In this document: positions 57,545 through 64,000 of the stretch, one piece after another
Layout of the letters: each line of letters opens with the position of its first letter
How positions within the stretch are numbered: the first letter of the stretch is position 1
Program-made: the position numbers and the translations under genes
Notes under the pieces: generated by a model
Databases searched by the model: none
What the model was told of the DNA's origin: nothing
Seen by the model: only the letters and a program-made list of their open reading frames with translations
NCBI GenBank assembly: GCA_002418775.1
Contig: DIEU01000058.1
Coordinates: 1 to 64,000 of the forward strand
Direction: 5' to 3'
Source of the DNA: Firmicutes bacterium UBA5766
GTDB lineage: Bacteria > Bacillota > Desulfotomaculia > Desulfotomaculales > Nap2-2B
DNA: 64,000 nucleotides

Positions 57545-59008
57545 TCACCCCTGGAATAATTCATTTTGCTCCTCTTTTAACAAAACCCCTGACACTGCGT
57601 CCAGGATCATTTCTTCTTCTCCCTTTTGTATGGTCCTTAAATCTAAAAAAAAGAGGTCTTCCTGCACCCTGCCCAAAACGGCGGGCTCATGATATCTTAA
57701 AAGCTGGCTGAACCGTTCCATGCTCAGTTTAGACGGCTTAACTGCCACAGCAAATGAAGGCAGTTCCGCCGCCGGCATAGCCCCGCCTCCTACACGGGAA
57801 ACAGAGCTTCTGACGGTTACTTCCGCTTCCTTCCGCACAGCTGCTCTTAAACTGCAAGCCAAATCTTCCGCCCTGTGCCGGATATCCTCCACATTTCCGG
57901 TAATCATCCGCAGCGTTGGAATATCTTCCAGGACCTGCTCCGGATTCAGGTAAGATCTTAAGGTGGCTTCCAGCGCCGCCAGAGTCAGTTTGTCTATCCT
58001 CAACGCACGGGCCAAGTGGTTCCTTTTCATTTCCTCAATAATTTCTTTTTTGCCGGCAATAATTCCCGCCTGTGGACCGCCAAGCATTTTATCCCCGGAA
58101 AAGGTCACCACACTGGCGCCAGCGCCCAGCGCCTGTTGGACGGTAGGCTCAGCCGGCAGATTAAAAGACCCGAAATCCGCCAGTACACCGCTGCCCAGAT
58201 CGCTCATTACCGGCAGGTTAAACTCCTGTCCCAATTTTACAAGTTCAGAAGCACTTGCCTGTCTGGCAAAACCTATAATATGGTAATTGCTTGTATGGAC
58301 ATGTAAAATCAACGCCGTTCTCCCGGTGATTGCCTCCCGGTAATCCTCGACATATGTCTTATTGGTCGTGCCCACTTCAACAAGTGTGCAGCCGCCCTGT
58401 TTCATAATCTCGGGAATGCGGAAAGACCCTCCTATTTCCACGAGCTGGCCTCTTGAGACAATCACTTCCCTGTCCCGGGCCAGTGTGTTCAATGCCAGAA
58501 GGACGGCTGCCGCGTTGTTATTTACGACCAGAAAGGACTCTGCGCCGGTTAATCTTGAAAGGATGTCTTGAACGGCGGCGTGCCGTGAACCTCTCCTGCC
58601 TGTATCGAGATCAAATTCAAGATTAATGTAGCTGGACGCGGCCAGGAAGACAGCCTGACAGGCGGCCGTGCTTAACAACGAACGGCCAAGATTTGTATGT
58701 AAAATAACTCCTGTTCCATTGATTACTTTCTTTATATTTAATCCTGCAATCCTTCCAATCATTTCCGCAGTTTCCTGTGCGATAAGTTCCTTAAGCTGTT
58801 CCCTGGAAAAACCTTTTCTTAAACCTTCGTTATTTCTCAGTTCGCCGCGTATGCGGTCGAGGACGCTGCGTACTGTTTCAAGGACTATTTCACGCGGATA
58901 TGAATCTAAAAGTTCACTTACTTTGGAAGACTGCAGAATTTCATTTACAGCAGGCAACTTGTTTAAGGTCTTTTCCCCGCTATTTTCATCCAAAATGATT
59001 GCCCCCAA
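57545..59008 (-). CDS. selA: L-seryl-tRNA(Sec) selenium transferase SelA
   Basis: PLP enzyme that turns Ser-tRNA(Sec) into Sec-tRNA(Sec) with selenophosphate. 487 residues with the motif GTGVILHTNLGRS, aspartate stretch VMSDLGSGVL and the PLP-lysine motif TFSGDKMLGGPQAGI. Starts at TTG 59008, immediately after the menG TGA, or at a TTG 18 bases later with GGGGG ahead. Full family length. selC (tRNA-Sec) and selD were not found in the window. Confidence 0.95.
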   Translation of the reverse strand: MGAIILDENSGEKTLNKLPAVNEILQSSKVSELLDSYPREIVLETVRSVLDRIRGELRNNEGLRKGFSREQLKELIAQETAEMIGRIAGLNIKKVINGTGVILHTNLGRSLLSTAACQAVFLAASSYINLEFDLDTGRRGSRHAAVQDILSRLTGAESFLVVNNNAAAVLLALNTLARDREVIVSRGQLVEIGGSFRIPEIMKQGGCTLVEVGTTNKTYVEDYREAITGRTALILHVHTSNYHIIGFARQASASELVKLGQEFNLPVMSDLGSGVLADFGSFNLPAEPTVQQALGAGASVVTFSGDKMLGGPQAGIIAGKKEIIEEMKRNHLARALRIDKLTLAALEATLRSYLNPEQVLEDIPTLRMITGNVEDIRHRAEDLACSLRAAVRKEAEVTVRSSVSRVGGGAMPAAELPSFAVAVKPSKLSMERFSQLLRYHEPAVLGRVQEDLFFLDLRTIQKGEEEMILDAVSGVLLKEEQNELFQG

Positions 59009-59731
59009 TCATACTGTTCCGACATGCACCGAGACTATACCGCCTGTTAGTTCGTGATAGTGGGCATTTTCCAGCCCGGCATCTTCGAAAAGCTGTCTGA
59101 TTTTCTCCTGGTGAGGAAAATCTTTCAGTGAATTCGGCAGGTAGCTGTACGGGCCGCCGACTCCCGACCAAAAGCGCCCTATGGCCGGTACCAGGTTATT
59201 GAAGTAAAAATAATACAACTGCTTAAACAACGGGGCGCCGGGCTTGGAAAGTTCCAAAGAAACCACCCTGCCCCCTTTTTTTACTACCCGCTTCATTTCC
59301 CGGATTGTCTTTTCTATACTTGGCACATTGCGCAGGGCAAACCCTATGGATGCGCAATCAAAGCTGCCTTCCGGAAAGGGGAGATCAACAGCGTTTCCCT
59401 GAACCAGGGTAATCACATCTGAAAACTCCGCCGCTGATATGTTGGATTCAGCCCTGGCCAGCATATTCTCACAAAAATCCAGCGCCGTCACTTTTCCTTC
59501 CGGCCCCACTATTTTAGCCTGCTCGATAGCCAGCATGCCGGTGCCGCAACAAACGTCAAGGCCGTTACCACCAGGCTTCAGGTTCAGCTCACCTGCGGCA
59601 AAACGGCGCCAGCCTTTGTCTGAATTAAGGCTCAGTATAGAATTAAGCAGATCGTACCTGTGAGCTATTGCGGTAAATATCTCATGTACATACTGCTCTT
59701 TGCTTTTATTGTAGTTTCCCTTATTTAGCAT
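59009..59731 (-). CDS. menG: Demethylmenaquinone methyltransferase
   Basis: A 240-residue class I SAM methyltransferase of the UbiE/MenG family: GLDVCCGTGMLAIEQA (SAM site), CASIGFALRNVPSIEK and the C-terminal NLVPAIGRFWSG...YSYLPNSLKDFP signature. It completes menaquinone. It overlaps the prenyl-synthase-like gene upstream by 11 bases and abuts selA downstream. Presence fits a respiratory anaerobe with menaquinone. Confidence 0.93.
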   Translation of the reverse strand: MLNKGNYNKSKEQYVHEIFTAIAHRYDLLNSILSLNSDKGWRRFAAGELNLKPGGNGLDVCCGTGMLAIEQAKIVGPEGKVTALDFCENMLARAESNISAAEFSDVITLVQGNAVDLPFPEGSFDCASIGFALRNVPSIEKTIREMKRVVKKGGRVVSLELSKPGAPLFKQLYYFYFNNLVPAIGRFWSGVGGPYSYLPNSLKDFPHQEKIRQLFEDAGLENAHYHELTGGIVSVHVGTV

Positions 59732-60491
59732 AGCTTACATATTCTTCCTGCAATGAACCGATAAACTGCTTCAGCAGATTCCGGGATTCCCCCTGCGGCA
59801 ATAACTCCAGGCAGTTTAACGCATCCTTAAAAAAGTCTTTAACCGCTTCGGAATTGCCGGGCATATCCTCCGCAAGGCCCAGGGCCATCCCCAGGTTGAA
59901 CCCAAAGGATTCGAGTAAATCTAAATCTTCCTCAGGAGCGCCGGCCAGTTCGCCGCTGATCCGGCAGCAAGCGGCAATTACCCGGCCAGATTCTTTTTCG
60001 ATAACAGTCATGTTACTATCTGCTGATTGGGTCCCTTCTTGATCTGTTTTTATTTTAAGAATACACTTTTCATTAATCTGCCCAATCAACTCTGCGAAAG
60101 TGCGCAAATAGTTAAACAACCCCGCATCGCATAAGTTTACAAAAATCTGGCTGTAAAGATAATCTCCTATCAAAACGGGCAGCTGGCAGTAATCCCTGAA
60201 GTAATCAATCTTTTCCATCAGGCCGTCGTTTTCGAGAACAATTTTATGTATCTGGGAAGCCGTATGGATAAACTGTAAAATTGCTGCCAAATAAACCACC
60301 TGCCTGCTTACGTTATTATAAAGATTGGCCGCAAGCAAGATCAGTCCCGGCCTGGTATGGTTATTAACAGGGGAAAAATCCAGGCGCATGAGGTCTAAAA
60401 GGCTCCCCGCCCTAGTTTTAAAAGCCTTGGATAAAATGCTTTGTACGTGCTCCAACTCTTTGTTAAACGAAAGCAATACCTCTTCCACCAA
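59721..60491 (-). CDS. Degenerate prenyl-diphosphate-synthase-like protein
   Basis: A 256-residue all-helical protein with the layout of trans-prenyltransferases: RPGLILLAANLYNNVSRQVVYLAAILQFIHTASQIHKIVLE and LIGDYLYSQIFVNLCDAG. The usual 'LiHDDviD' metal motif is replaced by SQIHKIVLE and the second DDxxD is missing, so it is not a catalyst on its own. It probably plays the role of the small heptaprenyl-synthase subunit (HepS, GerCA), which also precedes menG in B. subtilis. A catalytic partner is not in this window. Confidence 0.75.
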   Translation of the reverse strand: MVEEVLLSFNKELEHVQSILSKAFKTRAGSLLDLMRLDFSPVNNHTRPGLILLAANLYNNVSRQVVYLAAILQFIHTASQIHKIVLENDGLMEKIDYFRDYCQLPVLIGDYLYSQIFVNLCDAGLFNYLRTFAELIGQINEKCILKIKTDQEGTQSADSNMTVIEKESGRVIAACCRISGELAGAPEEDLDLLESFGFNLGMALGLAEDMPGNSEAVKDFFKDALNCLELLPQGESRNLLKQFIGSLQEEYVSYAK

Positions 60492-60561
60492 AATACCAAC
60501 CCCTTAATAGGCAACTATATTAAAATTCTTTTAATGGATGACAATATCCTGCTCAGTTTAT

Positions 60562-60603
60562 AAAAAGCAATGAGCCTTGCAATCCTTCAAGGCAGCAAGG
60601 CTC
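60562..60603 (-). terminator. Terminator of speD
   Basis: GAGCCTTGC and GCAAGGCTC pair around 14 bases, followed by a T-rich tract (TTGCTTTTTAT) on the minus strand, about 45 bases after the speD stop. Confidence 0.85.
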
Positions 60604-60646
60604 CGCTAATCTTCTTTTAAGCGGGTACTAATAAAAATCCCCCCTA

Positions 60647-61024
60647 TTAATCCTGACCACTGGCTAGCCCTTGCAGCGGCAAAATACCACGTTTTACTTC
60701 CTTTGCCGCCATTTCTTTGGCACAAAAATGATTTGTCAAATAATTGCAGGCGCCCCAGGGATCAACCCGATCACCACAGGTGAACACATCAACCGCCGCA
60801 TAACCCAGTTCCGGCCATGTATGAATTGCCAGATGGGACTCTGAAATCACCACCACGCCGCTGATTCCCTGAGGGCTGAATCTATGGAATACGCTTTCTC
60901 TAACCTCTGCTCCTACTTCTTTAGCTGCGTTGACCATTATTTCCTCGACCATTTCCCTGTTGTTCAGAATGTCAAACTTACAGCCATAGATCTCAGCCAA
61001 AACGTGGCGGCCCAACTGTTTCAT
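60647..61024 (-). CDS. speD: S-adenosylmethionine decarboxylase proenzyme
   Basis: A 125-residue bacterial-type SpeD that self-cleaves to make the pyruvoyl group and produces decarboxylated SAM for spermidine. The cleavage site is in ISESHLAIHTWPE, between E62 and S63; H68 and C83 (FTCGDR) are the other catalytic residues, in the same positions as in Thermotoga SpeD. No speE is beside it. Has its own promoter (61136-61163), a 115-nt leader and terminator. Confidence 0.96.
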   Translation of the reverse strand: MKQLGRHVLAEIYGCKFDILNNREMVEEIMVNAAKEVGAEVRESVFHRFSPQGISGVVVISESHLAIHTWPELGYAAVDVFTCGDRVDPWGACNYLTNHFCAKEMAAKEVKRGILPLQGLASGQD

Positions 61025-61135
61025 CTACATATCTTCCCCCTTTTTTCTTTTTTAAAAAAAAGAGTGCTGGAATATGCCATTTTCCTGACAAATCTATATA
61101 AATGCCAGGTTTTCTGGCCATTCCAACCAAATAAA

Positions 61136-61163
61136 ATTGTAACACAAGATCGTTAGATGTCAA
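61136..61163 (-). promoter_or_regulatory. speD promoter
   Basis: TTGACA (61163-61158), 16-base spacer, TACAAT (61141-61136) on the minus strand. The leader that follows can pair TGGAAT with ATTCCA and GGCCAG with CTGGC, so it may be structured. Confidence 0.65.
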
Positions 61164-61176
61164 ATATAAATTTAGA

Positions 61177-63429
61177 TTACTTTTGTTCCTGCAGAACAAG
61201 ATAGACTATTGGCGGAGCTCCAAAGATCATGGTCGTCGCGGCGGCCACTATTCCCGCGTCGTTGAATATCAAAGCCACAATGCTTGCCGTAACAACACCG
61301 GCGAATCCCTTGTATAAGTCGGGGTACCTTTTTTTTATCGTGGTCATAACACCCACCGGCCTGTAGAACAAGAGAGCAAGGCTTACCAGGCTGGCGATAA
61401 AAATCCGGGTCCAAATCGTATACCTGATCAATTTCAGATTCATTTCAGTCTTACGCACAATTATGTTTTGTATCTCCTGCCAGCCTCCGGATAAAATCAA
61501 GGACGCGTTCCTCCCGAAGTGCGACTGGAGTTCGGCGGGCCTGAGCAGATCAATTGCCGGTATTACAACTACCAGACCTATAATTATGACAGCAAGGTAA
61601 ATGACGGTGCGCAGCTTGAACTTTACGTTGCAGAGCAGCAAAAAAGTAACCGCCAATGCGGCAACCGAGACGATAGCCCCGCCCATCTTGGAGCCCAGGG
61701 CTGGTGAAGCCAATACAAAAACGGTAACCAGAAAGGCGATTCCCGTCAAAACCAGCAGTACTTTCCGGTAACGCTCAATCTTGCTCATTAGGGCCGTGCA
61801 GCCGATAATTAAAGAGCCCATTAACACTCCCATGTATTCGTTTCCAATCCCGTAGAAGCGTGCGCCGGCTATCGGGTCATAGCTCATTATCGAAGTCTTC
61901 TGAAGAGGCGACCCAATGGCTGTGTCCAGGATCAGCAGTCCGGCGGTGGCCAGACTTAGAAAAATAAACGAACCGAGGTTATGGCGGCGCTCAAACCACC
62001 AGGCCAGACAGGCAATCCAGACTGTCAGCAGGAACAGTTCCAGCGTCAAAACAGGAAATGAGGGCTGGGGTAAAAGAGCAAGCAGCAAATAAACAAGCGG
62101 GACTGCCATCACGGATAATAAAAATGGCTGAAGCAGCCGGGCAGCTTTCTTATGGGCAAGGATAAAATAAAGACTTGCCAGCAACAGGCCTATCTGGTAA
62201 ACACAGTACCCCTTTTGAAAGATGCTCCGTGCATTGTATGTCAGAGTCAGCTGTTTCTTCATGGCGACAAGTTTGTTGATCTGGTTTTCCGCTTTCACCC
62301 AGAGCAGGTTCTGGCCGTTCATCCATTCGGGCTTTTCTAAGCCGAGAAAAGCCAGGATTGTCGGGGCCAGGTCGGTATTCATTATTATTCCCTGTCTTTT
62401 AGTTGTCGGTGAGAACAGAAAGCCTTCCCGCACTCCTGCGCCAACTGCTAAAATTGCAGAAAGATAATCATTCTCTTCTCCGGCGCCTTTCCCCGGCGTA
62501 GGGGTAACAATCAGCAGAAGATCCCTGTCCGGATCCAGGCGGTTCGCTACTTTTTCAATAAACTGATCAATCCTTTGCATTGTCCGCTTACGTTCAGCGG
62601 CCCAGACCGGATCAGATACATAGTTACGAAATTCCTCCAGCCTGGACAGATCGCCTGTTTCAATTACTGTCAGAGCCGTATCACCGGGTAAACGGTCCAT
62701 CTCCTGGAGAACCCGGGCATAATTTGTACGATACCCGCCTGGAAAACGGTCATCCATCTTTTCAAGCAGGGAAACGCTCACATCACCATAGTCCGCCAGT
62801 CCGTACCTATCCATGGCAACGGACAGAACCTCACGGCGGCAGCCAATAATTATATCAGAATTGCCGAGGACAGCTGTTTTTAAGCCCGCTTCGTGCAGAC
62901 AATCGCCCAAAGCTCCCGGTACGGCGGGATAAGGAAGTTCGCTGTTTAGCTGACCAAACCTGGCGATATCAAGCTGGACAACCGCCGAAGGAGAAACTTT
63001 CCTGCCCGTACGCCTGTAGTACTCAAGCCCTGCAGGCCCGTTATCCTGCGCTTCTTTTGCGTTTAAACCCATTGTATACGTACCTGTTGCTATGATATGT
63101 GAACCGGCTCCAATTGTGGCATATGTATTTTCCGAAGAAAGGTTATTACCGGCGGTATTACAATTCATCAGACTGATGGCGCCGTTTTGAATAATTTTAT
63201 GAAAGCCGGTGAGTGAGGGATCACTGAGATCTTCTAAAACCATCCGGTCGACAATCACCATAACGACCTTGTTTTGCTTCGAAGGGCTGGATGTTACGAG
63301 TCTGGCTGTGCCGTCTTCCGTGCCGGGACTTACATTCTGCATTGCAGCGCCCGGCCATCCCAGAGCGGGAAAACCTGTCAGCAGGGAAATAAAAATCAAT
63401 AGTACAATAGTAAGCCTACTCTTTTTCAT
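61177..63429 (-). CDS. Membrane protein with alkaline-phosphatase-like domain
   Basis: A 750-residue protein: signal peptide (1-25), an extracytoplasmic alkaline phosphatase superfamily domain (about 50-380; VVMVIVDRMVLEDL, SENTYATIGAGSH with the likely Thr nucleophile, and TDLAPTILAFLGL) and eight or so C-terminal helices (405-750). Similar two-part proteins are encoded beside glycosyltransferases in Firmicutes and may transfer or remove phospho-groups on surface polymers. Substrate unknown. It follows a glycosyltransferase gene by 33 bases, so they are probably one operon. Confidence 0.8.
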   Translation of the reverse strand: MKKSRLTIVLLIFISLLTGFPALGWPGAAMQNVSPGTEDGTARLVTSSPSKQNKVVMVIVDRMVLEDLSDPSLTGFHKIIQNGAISLMNCNTAGNNLSSENTYATIGAGSHIIATGTYTMGLNAKEAQDNGPAGLEYYRRTGRKVSPSAVVQLDIARFGQLNSELPYPAVPGALGDCLHEAGLKTAVLGNSDIIIGCRREVLSVAMDRYGLADYGDVSVSLLEKMDDRFPGGYRTNYARVLQEMDRLPGDTALTVIETGDLSRLEEFRNYVSDPVWAAERKRTMQRIDQFIEKVANRLDPDRDLLLIVTPTPGKGAGEENDYLSAILAVGAGVREGFLFSPTTKRQGIIMNTDLAPTILAFLGLEKPEWMNGQNLLWVKAENQINKLVAMKKQLTLTYNARSIFQKGYCVYQIGLLLASLYFILAHKKAARLLQPFLLSVMAVPLVYLLLALLPQPSFPVLTLELFLLTVWIACLAWWFERRHNLGSFIFLSLATAGLLILDTAIGSPLQKTSIMSYDPIAGARFYGIGNEYMGVLMGSLIIGCTALMSKIERYRKVLLVLTGIAFLVTVFVLASPALGSKMGGAIVSVAALAVTFLLLCNVKFKLRTVIYLAVIIIGLVVVIPAIDLLRPAELQSHFGRNASLILSGGWQEIQNIIVRKTEMNLKLIRYTIWTRIFIASLVSLALLFYRPVGVMTTIKKRYPDLYKGFAGVVTASIVALIFNDAGIVAAATTMIFGAPPIVYLVLQEQK

Positions 63430-63462
63430 TTTTATTTAAGTACCTTAAATTCGATTTTTAAA

Positions 63463-64000
63463 TTAAATAAAGCCTCTGTTTGAAAGGAGGTTCTTATATT
63501 CCTCTTCAACCTTGCGAACCATAACGGCTGCCGTGAATTTTTCTTTGACCAGCGCTTTACCCGCCTGTCCTATAGCAGCGGCTTTATCGGAATCGGACAA
63601 TAAGGAAGCCACTGCAATGGCAAGCCCGGCTGGATCGGCCGGCTCAACAAGCAGACCGTTAATATTATCCCGGATAATTTCAGGAACGCCGCCCACCCTG
63701 GTGGCAACCACCGGACGGCCGGCGGCAAGAGCCTCAAGTATGGTTAAAGGAAATCCTTCGGTCAGCGAAGAGAGCACGAAAACGTCAAGGGCGGGCAAAA
63801 GGAAAGGAACATCGTCCCTTTCACCGGTAAAAACAACCTTGTCTCTTATACCAAGCGACAACGCTTCTTCTTCCAGCTGCCGGTGAAGCGGCCCATCCCC
63901 GATGACAACGAAATTAACATTGTAATCCCCGGCCAGCATAGCGGCAGCCTGTAAAAAATAAGTCACCCCTTTCTGGGGAGCAAGACGGGCAACCATGCCG
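63463..64000 (-). CDS. Glycosyltransferase family 4, partial
   Basis: The C-terminal 177 or so residues of a GT-B glycosyltransferase: VARLAPQKGV, VVIGDGPLHRQLEEEAL, and the E-x7-E motif LSSLTEGFPLTILEALAAGRPVVATRVGGVPEII. The window ends inside the gene, so the N-terminal acceptor domain lies beyond 64000; the ATG at 63996 is an internal Met. It is followed after 33 bases by the membrane phosphatase-like gene. Confidence 0.93.
   Translation of the reverse strand, partial: GMVARLAPQKGVTYFLQAAAMLAGDYNVNFVVIGDGPLHRQLEEEALSLGIRDKVVFTGERDDVPFLLPALDVFVLSSLTEGFPLTILEALAAGRPVVATRVGGVPEIIRDNINGLLVEPADPAGLAIAVASLLSDSDKAAAIGQAGKALVKEKFTAAVMVRKVEEEYKNLLSNRGFI

Noticed and set aside
54428..61024. tRNA-Sec gene or SECIS element near selA/selB
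   Set aside because: No long-acceptor tRNA with UCA anticodon and no in-frame TGA within a recognisable gene was found in these spacers.

Overview
The window looks like part of the chromosome of an endospore-forming, anaerobic, Gram-positive Clostridia-type bacterium, most like the Desulfotomaculum/Pelotomaculum group. This rests on a near-complete spore/division cluster (mfd, spoVT, yabP, yabQ, divIC, spoIIE, sigK), S-layer homology (SLH) anchored surface proteins, selA/selB, and spacers that carry REP-like palindromes and a TnpA_REP relic. The assignment is an inference from gene content; no 16S rRNA is present. Most genes are on the minus strand. No tRNA, rRNA, CRISPR array or prophage was found.

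Region 1 (1-1180) is a spacer with one small DUF2283 gene, REP-like palindromes and two homologous promoter-to-terminator units of 100-115 nt on the minus strand, which look like tandem small RNAs. Region 2 (1184-16493) is a run of eight large exported-protein genes. One protein carries a cohesin domain, three end in dockerins (one of these is a matrixin-like metalloprotease), three end in triple SLH domains, and one is a cysteine-rich protein of about 1016 residues. Together they read as a small cohesin-dockerin surface complex that contains no glycoside hydrolase. This is the most unusual system in the window. Just upstream (16494-18610) lie a decayed copper-amine-oxidase-like gene, a VKOR-family thiol oxidoreductase, a secreted stalk-domain protein with a C-terminal CPVC motif, a 25-bp palindrome and a gene remnant.

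Region 3 (18619-35613) is the conserved sporulation/division cluster in minus-strand order: mfd, spoVT, mazG/yabN, hup, rqcP, a SpoIID-like lipoprotein, yabP, yabQ, a small HTH gene, divIC, an S1-domain gene, ppx/gppA, spoIIE, tilS, ftsH. Compared with Bacillus subtilis it lacks spoVB and hprT and has gained hup, the SpoIID-like lipoprotein, the HTH gene and ppx. Region 4 (35975-37787, plus strand) holds a divergent PurC homologue and an uninterrupted sigK.

Region 5 (37817-45796) is a surface polysaccharide locus: an initiating sugar-phosphate transferase, a glycosyltransferase, an O-antigen-ligase/TPR protein and a HARE-HTH coiled-coil protein whose 3' end is formed by the inverted repeat of a dead TnpA_REP element. 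Region 6 (46070-64000) is mostly housekeeping: guaB, a flavin-binding protein, a D-Ala-D-Ala carboxypeptidase, an MFS carrier, a polysaccharide deacetylase, a nitroreductase, an acyl-CoA synthetase, htrA, the selB-selA-menG-prenyl-synthase-like run, speD, a membrane alkaline-phosphatase-superfamily protein and a glycosyltransferase cut by the window edge.
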